Below are positions 40,503 to 49,736 of a stretch of 64,000 bases of DNA, one piece after another. The notes beneath the pieces are model-generated. The model saw nothing but the letters and a program-made list of their open reading frames with translations. It was not told the DNA's origin and did not search any database. This DNA is from Sedimentibacter sp. zth1 (lineage in GTDB: Bacteria > Bacillota > Clostridia > Tissierellales > Sedimentibacteraceae): positions 2,232,001-2,296,000 of the forward strand of contig NZ_CP071445.1 of the NCBI RefSeq assembly GCF_017352195.1, read 5' to 3'. Each line of letters starts with the position of its first letter. Position 1 is the first letter of the stretch. Made by a program: the position numbers and the translations under genes.

Positions 40503-41858
40503 TTAAATTAAATTATTCAACCAATTTTTAGTTTTATACCTTTTTACAATAATAAATAATTTTATAATCTCTTCACTAAAAACAAGTGTAAGGACCCAGT
40601 GTAAAGGAAGCTTAAGTACTAAAACTCCAAAAAAAGCTAAAGGAACACCAATTAGCCAAATAGTTATAAGTTCAACAGTCATACAGTATTTAGTGTCTCC
40701 ACCCGAACGTAAAATACCACAAATAAATACATATGTAAACATCTTTGGAGTTGTAAATAAAGCAAAAACAATTAATGATTTTTCAAGCATAATACTTGTA
40801 TTGGAATCAAAATTATATATATCAACAATAATATTTCTAACTAAAATCAAAGCAATGGAAACAACAATATTCAATATAAAAGTTATTTTAATCAATTTTT
40901 TACTGTAATTTTCAGCTTTTTCTAAGTTGTTTTTACCAATTTCATTACCTAAAATAACTGATGCTGCATTACCTACTCCAAGGAACATTGATTGAAATAA
41001 ATCATTTATAATATATGCAACCTGTACAACAGCAATTGCTGATGGCCCAATAATACCATATGCTATATAATAAACTGTAGTTCCAAGTGCCCAAGATGAT
41101 TCTGAAACTATTACTGGAAAGGATGTTTTGATAACATTCTTTAGCATAGTAATATCCCAAGAAAGCATTTCCTTAAAAGTAGCAGCTAGAGGATGATTTT
41201 TTGATTTATAAATATATAAAAACATAAAAATAAATTCAATAATTCGCGCAATAAATGTTGCAATAGCTGCCCCTTTTACCCCAAATTCTGGAAAACCAAA
41301 TTTTCCATAAATAAGCAAGTAATTAAGAAATGTATTTATCATAATTGCTATAGCACTTATCAATGTAGGAATTCTTAGTTTATGAATAGCTCTTGAATTA
41401 AAACTGGCTGCAAAGGACAATGCGGTAAATATGTATGAAAAGCAAATAATTCTTAAATAATCAACGCCTTGTTCAACTACAGAATTGTCACTACTAAATA
41501 TTGATAAAATTTGTTTTGAAAAAATTAAAACTACTATAGTCGAAACAAGTGATAAAGCAGTACCCAAAAAAATATTAATACCGAATACCTTTTTTATGTT
41601 TTTAATATCTTTTACTCCCCAATATTGAGCAATAAATATCGAAGAACCACTAAATATACCAAAGCAGATCATGGAAAAAATAAAATATATTCTATTTGCT
41701 AAACCAACGGCTGCTAATGGGTTTACACCAAGTTTTCCAATCATTATAGAATCCACCATGTTTAATCCAATAGAAATAAGATTTTGAATTATGATAGGAA
41801 TAGCTACAACAATTAGCAACTTATAAAATTCTTTGTCTAATTTTCTGTTTTTTTTCAT
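40503..41858 (-). CDS. MATE family efflux transporter
   Basis: A 451-residue membrane protein with 12 predicted helices in two similar halves, the MATE/NorM fold. Family landmarks are the N-terminal IIIQNLISIGLNMVDSIMIGKLG and AAVGLANRIYFIF, and in the second half QVAYIINDLFQSMFLGVGNAASVILGNEIG. It is an Na+- or H+-driven exporter of drugs or cationic metabolites. The start ATG 41858 has AGGTG upstream. It is the only minus-strand gene between the origin and position 49858. No regulator lies next to it. Confidence 0.93.
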   Translation of the reverse strand: MKKNRKLDKEFYKLLIVVAIPIIIQNLISIGLNMVDSIMIGKLGVNPLAAVGLANRIYFIFSMICFGIFSGSSIFIAQYWGVKDIKNIKKVFGINIFLGTALSLVSTIVVLIFSKQILSIFSSDNSVVEQGVDYLRIICFSYIFTALSFAASFNSRAIHKLRIPTLISAIAIMINTFLNYLLIYGKFGFPEFGVKGAAIATFIARIIEFIFMFLYIYKSKNHPLAATFKEMLSWDITMLKNVIKTSFPVIVSESSWALGTTVYYIAYGIIGPSAIAVVQVAYIINDLFQSMFLGVGNAASVILGNEIGKNNLEKAENYSKKLIKITFILNIVVSIALILVRNIIVDIYNFDSNTSIMLEKSLIVFALFTTPKMFTYVFICGILRSGGDTKYCMTVELITIWLIGVPLAFFGVLVLKLPLHWVLTLVFSEEIIKLFIIVKRYKTKNWLNNLI

Positions 41859-42009
41859 TTTTATGCACCTTTTTAAATATGATATACTAAATTATAACAT
41901 AACATTAACAATAATATAATTAAATTTTAAATAATGCACATAAAATATAGTAATTAAAAAATACTAGAAGTAGTAAAAATAATAAATTAATAAAATGCAA
42001 GAAAAATAG

Positions 42010-42038
42010 TTGACATATACGTAAAAATATATTATTAT
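42010..42038 (+). promoter_or_regulatory. Promoter of the pyrimidine operon
   Basis: TTGACA (42010-42015) and TATTAT (42033-42038) are 17 bases apart. They precede the leader with the PyrR-like loop and terminator. Confidence 0.8.
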
Positions 42039-42053
42039 ATATAAGATAAATAA

Positions 42054-42150
42054 CCTTTAATTAAGCACAGAGAGGCTCAAAAGGAAAACATAGTATAAAC
42101 AACGTATATAATACGTCTTCCTTGCATGTCTTGGAAGACTTTTTGTTTTT
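42054..42150 (+). promoter_or_regulatory. PyrR-type attenuator leader before the hutD-like gene
   Basis: The 314-base gap 41859-42172 holds this leader and its promoter. CCTTT (42055-42059) pairs with AAAGG (42080-42084), enclosing GCACAGAGAGGCT, which resembles the PyrR-binding loop (consensus AGUCCAGAGAGGCU) but departs at two bases. A clear terminator follows: GTCTTCC (42115-42121) with GGAAGAC (42133-42139) and TTTTT. Binding loop, then terminator, is the layout of pyr attenuators in Bacillus. The PyrR gene itself is not in the window. Confidence 0.68.
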
Positions 42151-42172
42151 ACAAACTATTTGAGGTGATAAA

Positions 42173-42796
42173 ATGCTTTGTGATTATAAAGTTATAAGAA
42201 AAAATGATTTTAAAAAAGACGTTTGGTCTGGAGGAACAACTACACAATTAGCTATTTTTCCAGAAAATGAATTATACAAAGATAGAAAATTTTTGTGGAG
42301 ATTAAGCTCTGCAACAGTAGAACAAGAGACATCAACTTTTACGCCATTACCATATTATAACAGAATATTGATGATTTTAGATGGAAAAATCGAGTTAAAT
42401 CATAGTGATACTGAAATAATTAATTTAAATGCTTTTGATCAAAATGAGTTTGATGGAGCAAATCAAACAGTAAGCAAAGGTAAGGTTGTAGATTTCAACC
42501 TAATGATGCGAAAAGGAAAGTGTACAGGAAAAGTTAAAAATATAAATGTACCAAAAGGTAGTAAAATATTAACTAATGAAATAAATGGTTTTTATACGTA
42601 TGATAATTATACATTAGCAATATATAACTATAAATCAGATGCAATAATAAATATTGGCAATAATATAATTCAAAAGCTTTATCAGGGAGATTTATTTTTA
42701 GTAACATACAAGGAGCAAATAAGTTCTTTGCGAATTGAATTTGAAAATACTTCTGAAGAAGACAGTGAAATTATTATAGCTCAAATATTTTATTAA
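42173..42796 (+). CDS. HutD/Ves family protein in the pyr operon
   Basis: A 207-residue cupin-like protein of the HutD/Ves family. Landmarks are VWSGGTTTQLAIFPEN, FLWRLSSATVEQETSTFTPLPYYNRILMILDGKIEL, and VDFNLMMRKGKCTGK. In Pseudomonas HutD is linked to histidine breakdown, and in E. coli Ves responds to cold; the biochemical role is open. Here it is the first gene of the pyrimidine operon, 47 bases before pyrB, and lies behind a PyrR-type leader. No histidine-degradation genes are near. A link with pyrimidine or carbamoyl-aspartate metabolism is inference from context only. Confidence 0.85.
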   Translation: MLCDYKVIRKNDFKKDVWSGGTTTQLAIFPENELYKDRKFLWRLSSATVEQETSTFTPLPYYNRILMILDGKIELNHSDTEIINLNAFDQNEFDGANQTVSKGKVVDFNLMMRKGKCTGKVKNINVPKGSKILTNEINGFYTYDNYTLAIYNYKSDAIINIGNNIIQKLYQGDLFLVTYKEQISSLRIEFENTSEEDSEIIIAQIFY

Positions 42797-42815
42797 ATAA
42801 AATAAACTTTAAAAT

Positions 42816-42840
42816 AGTCCAGTGAGGCTAAAAAGGAGGA
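42816..42840 (+). promoter_or_regulatory. PyrR-binding RNA site overlapping the pyrB ribosome-binding site
   Basis: AGTCCAGTGAGGCT (42816-42829) matches the PyrR-binding consensus ARUCCNGNGAGGYU at every position. The upper stem pairs AG-CC with GG-CT across AGTGA, and the lower stem would pair CTTT upstream with AAAAGG, part of the AGGAGGA ribosome-binding site (42834-42840). No T-run follows, so control by PyrR and UMP would be on translation start rather than on termination. Confidence 0.8.
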
Positions 42841-42843
42841 TAT

Positions 42844-43767
42844 ATGTTAAAAGGAAGACATTTAATAGATCCAATGGATTTATCATTACAAGAATTAGAC
42901 TCAATATTTGACTTAGCAGATAAGATTATTGCTAATCCTGAAAAATATTCAGAGGTATGTAAGGGAAAAATACTTGCAACATTGTTTTATGAGCCAAGTA
43001 CAAGAACAAGATTAAGTTTTGAAGCAGCAATGCTAAGACTAGGTGGAAGTATCATGGGATTTTCATCAGCAAATTCGAGTTCTGCTGCAAAAGGTGAGAG
43101 CGTAGCAGATACTATAAGAACAATAGCTTGTTATGCAGATATAGCAGCTATGAGACATCCAAAAGAGGGTGCACCAAAAGTTGCATCATTAAGTACAAAT
43201 ATGCCGGTTATCAATGCTGGAGATGGTGGACACCAACACCCAACACAAACATTAACAGATTTACTAACAATAAGATCGCTTAAAAAAAGACTAAACAATT
43301 TTACAATAGGATTTTGCGGGGACTTAAAATTTGGTAGAACTGTACATTCACTTATCAAAGCCTTATCAAGGTACGAAAATATTAAATTTGTTTTAATATC
43401 CCCACAAGAATTAAGAATCCCAGATTATATTAGACAAGAAGTACTTATAAAAAACAATATAGAATTTATTGAAGTAGAAAAATTAGAAGATAGCATAAAT
43501 GATTTAGATGTAATGTACATGACAAGAGTGCAAAAAGAAAGATTTTTTAATGAAGCAGATTATATAAGATTAAAAGATAGTTATATACTAGATTTAAAGA
43601 AACTTGAAAATGCTAAAAAAGATTTAAATATATTACACCCACTTCCAAGAGTAAATGAAATATCAGTAGAAGTAGATAATGATGAAAGAGCATGTTATTT
43701 TAAACAAGCCAAATACGGAATGTTTGTTAGAATGGCATTAATAATTAAATTATTGGGGGTAGAATAA
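42844..43767 (+). CDS. pyrB: Aspartate carbamoyltransferase catalytic subunit
   Basis: A 307-residue enzyme joining carbamoyl phosphate and aspartate, the first committed step of pyrimidine synthesis. The carbamoyl phosphate motif is [16 protein letters not shown], and [18 protein letters not shown] and HPLPRVNEI are also present. It has the length of the class B catalytic chain, which assembles with PyrI, and pyrI follows after two bases. A PyrR site overlaps its ribosome-binding site. Confidence 0.98.
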   Translation: MLKGRHLIDPMDLSLQELDSIFDLADKIIANPEKYSEVCKGKILATLFYEPSTRTRLSFEAAMLRLGGSIMGFSSANSSSAAKGESVADTIRTIACYADIAAMRHPKEGAPKVASLSTNMPVINAGDGGHQHPTQTLTDLLTIRSLKKRLNNFTIGFCGDLKFGRTVHSLIKALSRYENIKFVLISPQELRIPDYIRQEVLIKNNIEFIEVEKLEDSINDLDVMYMTRVQKERFFNEADYIRLKDSYILDLKKLENAKKDLNILHPLPRVNEISVEVDNDERACYFKQAKYGMFVRMALIIKLLGVE

Positions 43768-43769
43768 TA

Positions 43770-44198
43770 ATGTTAAAAATAGATAGCATAGAAAAAGGAT
43801 TAGTAATAGACCATATTCAAGCTGGTAAAGGCATGGAGTTAGTGCAACACTTAAATTTAGACAAATTAGAAAGTAGTGTTGCTATTATTAAAAATGCTAA
43901 AAGTAACAAAATGGGTAGAAAAGATATAATTAAAATAGAAAATGTTATAGATTTAGATTTAAAAGTTTTGGGATTCATTGACCCTACCATAACAATAAAC
44001 GTTATAGAAAATGATAAAATTGTAGATAAAATAAATTTATCATTACCAGAAAAGGTAGTAAATGTAGTTAAATGTAAAAACCCAAGATGTATTACATCAA
44101 TAGAGCAAGAAATTCCAAATATTTTCAGATTAACAGATAAGGAAACTAAAACATATAGATGTGTTTATTGTGATATGGCTTATGATGGAAATAATTAA
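43770..44198 (+). CDS. pyrI: Aspartate carbamoyltransferase regulatory subunit
   Basis: A 142-residue regulatory chain that binds CTP or ATP in its N-terminal allosteric domain (IEKGLVIDHIQAGKGMELVQHL). It bridges catalytic trimers through a C-terminal zinc domain with cysteines in VKCKNPRCITS and YRCVYCDMAY. Its presence means the enzyme is probably feedback-regulated. The gene overlaps the start of pyrC by 14 bases. Confidence 0.96.
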   Translation: MLKIDSIEKGLVIDHIQAGKGMELVQHLNLDKLESSVAIIKNAKSNKMGRKDIIKIENVIDLDLKVLGFIDPTITINVIENDKIVDKINLSLPEKVVNVVKCKNPRCITSIEQEIPNIFRLTDKETKTYRCVYCDMAYDGNN

Positions 44199-45372
44199 AA
44201 TAAAAAATGTTAGAATAATAGATAAATATACGGATAAATTAGGTACTGTAACCATAGTAGATGGTAAGATATCAGAAAACTATATAGATGATGACTTGTG
44301 TAATATTATAGATGGAATTGGACTAGTAATAATGCCTGCATTTGCAGATTTACATTCTCATTTTAGAGATCCAGGCTATACATACAAAGAAGATATTCTA
44401 ACAGCAAGTAAAGCTGCTGTTAGAGGTGGTTATACATCAGCTGTTGTGATGGCAAATACTAATCCTGTATGCGCCAATATGGAAGTTTATAATTATGTAA
44501 AATCTAAAGCGCAAGAAATAGGGCTAGTAGATGTTGAACCTGTTATAGCTATTTCAGAGGGGCTTAAAGGTGAAAGTATAGAACATCTTGAAAAACTAGA
44601 TAAATGCGTTAAATTTCTTTCTGATGACGGAAAAGGTGTTATGTCTAGCAAGATGATGGAGGATGCTTTAACATTTGCTAAGAAAAATGATATGGTTGTT
44701 ATGTCTCATGCAGAGGACACTAGTTTTTCTAAAGCAGATATGAGAAAAGCTGAAAATTATATGACACTTAGAGATTTATATGCATGTCATGAAACAGGTG
44801 GTAGACTTCATTTATGCCATGTGAGTACAAAGGAAGCTATAAGCATGCTAAAAGATGCAAAATCTAAAAATGTAAATGTGACCTGTGAAGTAACACCACA
44901 TCATATATTTTTTAATAGTGAAATGTCTAATTATAGAGTAAATCCACCAATTAGACAAAAGAAAGACGTAGAAGCAATAATCAGTGCTATAAATGAAGAT
45001 ATAGTATTTGCTATAGCTACCGACCACGCTCCTCATAGCGAAGAAGATAAAAGAAATGGTTCACCAGGTATGTGTGGATTAGAAACAGCTTTTTCAGTAT
45101 GCTATACAAAATTAGTAAAACAAAATAATATCAGTTTAAATAAATTATCAGAACTAATGTCTTATAATCCATGTAGTATGATGAGACTAAACAAGGGTTT
45201 AATAAAACATTCATATGATGCAGATTTAGTTTTGATAGATATTAATAAAAAAGTTAAAATCAATGTAAATGAATTTGCATCTAAAAGCAAAAACTCTCCA
45301 TTCGATAGTTATGAACTTTATGGAGAAATAGTAACAACAATAAAAAATGGTAAAATTGTTTATAATAATTAA
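44185..45372 (+). CDS. pyrC: Dihydroorotase
   Basis: A 395-residue amidohydrolase, third step of pyrimidine synthesis. The start was set at one of two adjacent ATG codons (44182 or 44185), inside the end of pyrI, implying translational coupling; a longer frame from 44161 gives a hydrophobic leader unlike the family. Metal ligands are in DLHSHFRDPGYTYKED, later SHAED, LCHVST and IATDHAPHS. It belongs to the longer class of bacterial dihydroorotases (PyrC of Gram-positives). Confidence 0.95.
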   Translation: MEIIKIKNVRIIDKYTDKLGTVTIVDGKISENYIDDDLCNIIDGIGLVIMPAFADLHSHFRDPGYTYKEDILTASKAAVRGGYTSAVVMANTNPVCANMEVYNYVKSKAQEIGLVDVEPVIAISEGLKGESIEHLEKLDKCVKFLSDDGKGVMSSKMMEDALTFAKKNDMVVMSHAEDTSFSKADMRKAENYMTLRDLYACHETGGRLHLCHVSTKEAISMLKDAKSKNVNVTCEVTPHHIFFNSEMSNYRVNPPIRQKKDVEAIISAINEDIVFAIATDHAPHSEEDKRNGSPGMCGLETAFSVCYTKLVKQNNISLNKLSELMSYNPCSMMRLNKGLIKHSYDADLVLIDINKKVKINVNEFASKSKNSPFDSYELYGEIVTTIKNGKIVYNN

Positions 45373-45376
45373 CTTG

Positions 45377-45400
45377 GGCTGATGAGTATTCTCATCAGCC
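45377..45400 (+). other. Strong hairpin between pyrC and pyrF
   Basis: GGCTGATGAG and CTCATCAGCC form a perfect ten-base stem with the tetraloop TATT. It is not followed by a T-run (ATATATTTAATA). It may be an RNA stability or processing element inside the operon rather than a terminator. Confidence 0.6.
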
Positions 45401-45431
45401 ATATATTTAATAAGAAATAGCGAGGGTAAAA

Positions 45432-46295
45432 ATGATAGTAGATAGGCTTTATAAAAATGTAGAAAAAAATGGACATGTATGCTTAGGACTTGACACAGAT
45501 TATGAATATATACCTGAATGGTTTAGAAACAAATTCTCTTCAAAAGGAGAAGCAATATTTAACTTTAATAAAAATATAATAGACGAAACGCTAGATGTTG
45601 TTGCATGTTACAAAGTACAAATAGCTTATTATGAAGCATTAGGTTTTGAAGGATTAAAAGCCTACTCTGATACACTTAAATATATTAGACAAAAGGGTTC
45701 AATAGTTATAGCAGACATAAAGAGGGGAGATATATCAAAAACAGCTCAAATGTATGCAAAGGGACATTTTACAGGAGATTTTGAAGCCGATTTTGTAACA
45801 TTAAATCCATATATGGGTGTTAATGATAGTATTGAGCCATTTTTAAATTATGTTAAAAATAATGAAAAAGGATTATTTATATTAGTTAGAACATCAAACA
45901 AAGGAGCAAGAGATTTCCAATATATAAAAGACGCACAAAATAAAGCTCTATATGAAACAGTAGGAGAAAAACTTAATGATTTAGCTAGTGAAAATTTAGG
46001 TCATTGTGGATTTAGCTCAATAGGTGCAGTAGTTGGTTGTACAAACAATGAAGAGGGAATAGCATTAAGGGAAAAAATAAATAAAATGTTTTTACTTATA
46101 CCTGGCTATGGAGCTCAAGGTGGTACAAAAGATGATATAAAAAATTACTTGATAAAAGGTAATGGTGCAGTAGTTAATTCTTCTAGGGGTATTTTATTAT
46201 CATATAAAAAAGTAGAAAATGGTGATAAAATATTTGCAAAATGTGCAAGAAATGAAGCTATAAAAATGAGAGATGATATAAGAAGCTGTTTATAG
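45432..46295 (+). CDS. pyrF: Orotidine 5'-phosphate decarboxylase (type 2)
   Basis: A 287-residue TIM-barrel enzyme that makes UMP from OMP. The catalytic motif is IADIKRGDISKTAQMYAKGHF, with the usual Asp-Lys-Asp network. Length and the N-terminal GLDTDYEYIPEWF mark the longer subfamily (TIGR02127, PyrF_2) rather than the short B. subtilis form. It lies 59 bases after pyrC and 30 before pyrK. Confidence 0.95.
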   Translation: MIVDRLYKNVEKNGHVCLGLDTDYEYIPEWFRNKFSSKGEAIFNFNKNIIDETLDVVACYKVQIAYYEALGFEGLKAYSDTLKYIRQKGSIVIADIKRGDISKTAQMYAKGHFTGDFEADFVTLNPYMGVNDSIEPFLNYVKNNEKGLFILVRTSNKGARDFQYIKDAQNKALYETVGEKLNDLASENLGHCGFSSIGAVVGCTNNEEGIALREKINKMFLLIPGYGAQGGTKDDIKNYLIKGNGAVVNSSRGILLSYKKVENGDKIFAKCARNEAIKMRDDIRSCL

Positions 46296-46325
46296 AATAT
46301 ATAGCACAAAAAATAAGGAGGAATA

Positions 46326-47051
46326 ATGAAAGTTACAGTTAGTAAAATAATTTGCAATCAACAAGTTATAAATAACATATTTAAAATTGTAATACAATTC
46401 TCAGACGTAATAAAGGCTGGACAGTTTTTTATGCTAAAAACATTAAATGATGAATTTTTATTGCCTAGACCTATTAGTGTACACGATTGCAATAGTAACT
46501 CTGTTACATTTTTGTATAGAGTAGGAGGAAGAGGTACACAAGTTATAAGTAAACTACAAGCAAATGACGAAATTCAAGTATTTGGTCCATTAGGCAATGG
46601 ATTTGATATTGATAAAATTAAAGGTAAAATTGCAATAGTTGGAGGGGGTATAGGAACAGCTCCACTTTTGTATTTAACAAAAAAATTAAATAAAGATGTA
46701 GATGTTTTTTTAGGATTTAAAGATGTTGTGTATAGTGTTGATGAATTCAGTAAACATTCTAATAACGTGTGGATAACTACTGAAGATGGAAGTGTAGGAC
46801 AAAAGGGGTTTGTAACAAGTTTAATAGATTTCAAAAAATATGATACAGTTGTAACTTGTGGACCGGAAGTTATGATGAATGTAGTTATGAATAAATGTGA
46901 AGAAGAAAATATTAGATGTTTTGTTTCATTAGAAAAACGAATGGCTTGTGGGTTGGGAGCTTGTCTTGGTTGTGCAATAGAAACGAAGGACGGAATGAAG
47001 AGAGTTTGCAAAGATGGACCAGTATTTGAAATATCTGAGCTAGTGAGGTAA
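46326..47051 (+). CDS. pyrK: Dihydroorotate dehydrogenase electron transfer subunit
   Basis: A 241-residue FAD and 2Fe-2S protein that links PyrD to NAD+. The FAD-binding domain includes [10 protein letters not shown]. The NAD-binding loop is [17 protein letters not shown]. The cluster ligands are [23 protein letters not shown]. It precedes pyrD by five bases. Its presence shows that the class 1B, NAD-linked enzyme is used. Confidence 0.96.
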   Translation: MKVTVSKIICNQQVINNIFKIVIQFSDVIKAGQFFMLKTLNDEFLLPRPISVHDCNSNSVTFLYRVGGRGTQVISKLQANDEIQVFGPLGNGFDIDKIKGKIAIVGGGIGTAPLLYLTKKLNKDVDVFLGFKDVVYSVDEFSKHSNNVWITTEDGSVGQKGFVTSLIDFKKYDTVVTCGPEVMMNVVMNKCEEENIRCFVSLEKRMACGLGACLGCAIETKDGMKRVCKDGPVFEISELVR

Positions 47052-47056
47052 TAAAG

Positions 47057-47956
47057 ATGAGTATGATAGTTAAAACTTTAAATAAAGAATTTAAAAATCC
47101 AGTTTTAGTAGCTTCAGGTACTTTTGGCTTTGGAGAAGAATACAATGAAATTTATGATATTTCATGTTTAGGAGGAATATGCTCAAAAGGATTAACAATA
47201 AATCCGAAAAACGGAAACACTGGTATAAGAATTTGGGAAACACCAATGGGTATGATAAATAGTATAGGTTTACAAAACCCAGGTGTAGATAAATTTATAA
47301 TAGAAGAATTACCTAAAATGAAAAAATATAACACAAATATTATAGCAAATTTAGGTGGGGGAACAATAGATGAATACTTAAAAGGTATAGAAAAATTAAA
47401 CAACACTGATGTTGATATTATTGAGTTAAACATATCATGCCCAAATGTAAAAAGTGGTGGAATGGCATTTGGTATAAAAAGCTCAGTAGCTTATAAGGTT
47501 GTAAAAGAAGTAAAAACCATTTGCAAAAAACCTTTAATGGTTAAATTATCACCAAATGCAGAAAATATAGTAGATATGGCAATAACGTGCGAAAAGGCAG
47601 GAGCAGATGCTATTTCTTTGATTAATACAATTAAATCAATGGCAATAGATATTAATACAAAAAAAGCTGTATTTGATAATGTTTATGCAGGTCTTTCAGG
47701 TCCCTGTATTAAGCCAATAGCACTTAGAATGGTGCATGAGGTATGCAAAGCAGTTAGTGTTCCTGTTTGCGGATTAGGTGGAATTTCTAATGCAACAGAT
47801 GCGATTGAATTTATTATGGCAGGAGCTACATTAGTGCAAGTTGGAACATGTAATTTTATCAAACCAAATATTGCAAAAGATATAATAAATGGAATTGATA
47901 AATATATGAAAAAAGAAGGTATAAACAGTTTAGAAGAAATAAGAGGAATTATTTAA
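47057..47956 (+). CDS. pyrD: Dihydroorotate dehydrogenase (NAD+) catalytic subunit
   Basis: A 299-residue FMN TIM-barrel protein oxidising dihydroorotate to orotate. The active-site cysteine is in [17 protein letters not shown]. The FMN phosphate site is [21 protein letters not shown]. It is class 1B because pyrK is adjacent. It is followed by pyrE after 14 bases. Confidence 0.97.
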   Translation: MSMIVKTLNKEFKNPVLVASGTFGFGEEYNEIYDISCLGGICSKGLTINPKNGNTGIRIWETPMGMINSIGLQNPGVDKFIIEELPKMKKYNTNIIANLGGGTIDEYLKGIEKLNNTDVDIIELNISCPNVKSGGMAFGIKSSVAYKVVKEVKTICKKPLMVKLSPNAENIVDMAITCEKAGADAISLINTIKSMAIDINTKKAVFDNVYAGLSGPCIKPIALRMVHEVCKAVSVPVCGLGGISNATDAIEFIMAGATLVQVGTCNFIKPNIAKDIINGIDKYMKKEGINSLEEIRGII

Positions 47957-47970
47957 AGGAGAGCAAAAGT

Positions 47971-48531
47971 ATGACAAATGTAATAGAAATTTTAAAAGAA
48001 TGTGAAGCATTATTAGAAGGACATTTCTTATTATCATCCGGAAGACATAGCAACAGATATTGCCAATGTGCAAAATTATTGCAATATCCAGACAAGGCTG
48101 AAGAAGTTATCTCTATTGTAAAGGAAAAAGTAAAAGATTTAGGAATTAACGTAGTAGTTGGACCAGCAATGGGTGGAATAACAGCAGCTTATGAATTAGG
48201 AAAACAACTAGGTGTAAAAGCTATATTTACTGAAAGAGAAAATAATATTATGACACTTAGAAGAGGATTTGAAATAAACTCTGGCGACAAAATACTTATT
48301 ATGGAAGATGTTGTTACAACAGGTAAATCATCACTAGAAACTGCAAAAGTATTAGAATTACTTGGTGGAATAGTAATAGGTATTGGTTGCGTAGTAGATA
48401 GGAAATCAAGTCAAATAGACTTACCGATATATAGCAGTGTGCAATTAGAGTTTGAAACATATGAAGCAGAAAATTGTCCGTTATGCAAAAAAGGTTCTAA
48501 GCCAGTAAAACCAGGAAGTCGAAAATTTTAA
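47971..48531 (+). CDS. pyrE: Orotate phosphoribosyltransferase
   Basis: A 186-residue enzyme that makes OMP from orotate and PRPP. The PRPP-binding motif is [22 protein letters not shown]. The N-terminal [17 protein letters not shown] is family-typical, and a C-terminal [19 protein letters not shown] is found in the thermophile- and Clostridia-type enzymes. It closes the operon and is followed by a terminator. The genes for carbamoyl phosphate synthase and PyrR are not in the window. Confidence 0.97.
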   Translation: MTNVIEILKECEALLEGHFLLSSGRHSNRYCQCAKLLQYPDKAEEVISIVKEKVKDLGINVVVGPAMGGITAAYELGKQLGVKAIFTERENNIMTLRRGFEINSGDKILIMEDVVTTGKSSLETAKVLELLGGIVIGIGCVVDRKSSQIDLPIYSSVQLEFETYEAENCPLCKKGSKPVKPGSRKF

Positions 48532-48573
48532 TTACCTGGGTAATAATGTAATATTATAAATATAATTAGTATT

Positions 48574-48627
48574 AACTCTAGATGGTTATAAGTATGTATA
48601 ATACAAATAAACTATTTAGAGTTTTTT
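48574..48627 (+). terminator. Terminator of the pyr operon
   Basis: AACTCTAGATGGTT (48574-48587) pairs with AACTATTTAGAGTT (48610-48623), with two wobble pairs, followed by TTTTT. Its T-run overlaps the left arm of a separate long inverted repeat. Confidence 0.78.
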
Positions 48628-48664
48628 ATATACTAGAAAGTTCTATTACTAGTATATAAAAAAC
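48621..48664. repeat. Perfect 16-base inverted repeat
   Basis: GTTTTTTATATACTAG (48621-48636) and CTAGTATATAAAAAAC (48649-48664) are exact reverse complements around a 12-base loop. It overlaps the tail of the pyr terminator. A weaker hairpin with AAAGTT (48697-48702), AACTTT (48710-48715) and a T-rich tail follows it in the leader of the deacetylase gene. The function is unknown. Confidence 0.7.
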
Positions 48665-48803
48665 AAGGATTGCAAAGAACAGTACGTCTCCCTAGCAAAG
48701 TTGCGTAGTAACTTTTTATTAGCTCCATAAAAACAATATGATGTATTCAATAGTTATAAACTAAATATAAAAGCATACTATTATATAGTTAGGGGGAATA
48801 GTT

Positions 48804-49664
48804 TTGAAGATTAAAAGACAGTTTACATATAAGAGCTTTGTAAATTTAGTTTTAATATTTGTAATTATAGCACTATATTTTAATTTTTCATTATATCAAA
48901 CTGCTGAAGTTAGAACAAATTCAGCAATAAAGCTTCCTATTGTTATGTATCATCACTTTTTAAAAGATTCAAAAGCTTGGGGAAAATATGTTATTTCTCC
49001 AGACGAATTTGAAATGGATTTAGTATATATAAAAAAAAAGGGTTATACAACTGTTGATATGCAAGATTTAATAAATTATGTTTATAACGACATACCATTA
49101 CCTGAAAAGCCAATAATGTTAACATTTGATGATGGATATTTAAGTCAAGTAGAATATATATTACCAATATTAAAAAAATATAATTGTAAAGCTATAATTT
49201 CAATTGTTGGAATATATACAGATACATTTACAGAAAGTAAGGACACTTGTTTGTCATATGCATATCTTAGTTGGGGAAGGATAAAAGATTTAGTAAAATC
49301 AGATTATATAGAAATACAAAATCACTCATACGATTTGCACAAGATAGGAAAAAGAAAAGGTGTTGGAAAAAAATTTGGGGAAACATATGAAAAATACAAA
49401 CAGGCACTCAATAATGATATACTATACATGCAAAATTTAATAGAAAAAAATGTAGGATACAGACCAACAACATTTACATATCCATTTGGCGAAATGAGTG
49501 ATGAATCAGAAACAATACTAAAAGATATAGGGTTTTTAGCAACATTGAGTTGTGCAGAGGGTGTAAATTATATAACAAAAAATAAAGAGGATTTATATAA
49601 ACTAAAAAGGTGTAATAGACCATATAAAATCAATAGAGAAAAGTTTTTCGATAGGTTTGACTAA
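48804..49664 (+). CDS. Polysaccharide deacetylase family protein (membrane-anchored)
   Basis: A 286-residue protein with an N-terminal membrane anchor at about residues 12-30 (VNLVLIFVIIALYFNFSLYQ) and an extracellular NodB-homology domain. The metal and catalytic motifs are LTFDDGYLSQ, with the catalytic Asp and first metal Asp, and IQNHSYDLHKIG, with the metal His residues; TYPFGEM also occurs. The start is TTG 48804, seven bases after AGGGGG. It probably deacetylates peptidoglycan or another cell-wall glycan. A leader of about 140 bases separates it from the pyr terminator. Confidence 0.9.
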   Translation: MKIKRQFTYKSFVNLVLIFVIIALYFNFSLYQTAEVRTNSAIKLPIVMYHHFLKDSKAWGKYVISPDEFEMDLVYIKKKGYTTVDMQDLINYVYNDIPLPEKPIMLTFDDGYLSQVEYILPILKKYNCKAIISIVGIYTDTFTESKDTCLSYAYLSWGRIKDLVKSDYIEIQNHSYDLHKIGKRKGVGKKFGETYEKYKQALNNDILYMQNLIEKNVGYRPTTFTYPFGEMSDESETILKDIGFLATLSCAEGVNYITKNKEDLYKLKRCNRPYKINREKFFDRFD

Positions 49665-49700
49665 ATAAAAAAGATTATTATTAATCAATCTTTCAAAGCA

Positions 49701-49736
49701 AAGATAAAGTCGGTGTTAAAACACTGGCTCTATCTT
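49701..49736. other. Hairpin in the gap between deacetylase and GNAT genes
   Basis: AAGATA (49701-49706) pairs with TATCTT (49731-49736), and CGGTGTT (49711-49717) with AACACTG (49720-49726), one G-U pair. No T-run follows directly on either strand. The genes on each side converge, so it may still help terminate transcription. Confidence 0.45.

Noticed and set aside
48636-48670. Resemblance of the loop and A-rich tail after the 16-base repeat to a preQ1-I riboswitch (TTCTA loop, TATAAAAAAC tail)
   Set aside because: The stem is far too long for the preQ1-I fold, the loop has no CC for the usual pseudoknot, and the next gene is a polysaccharide deacetylase rather than a queuosine gene.
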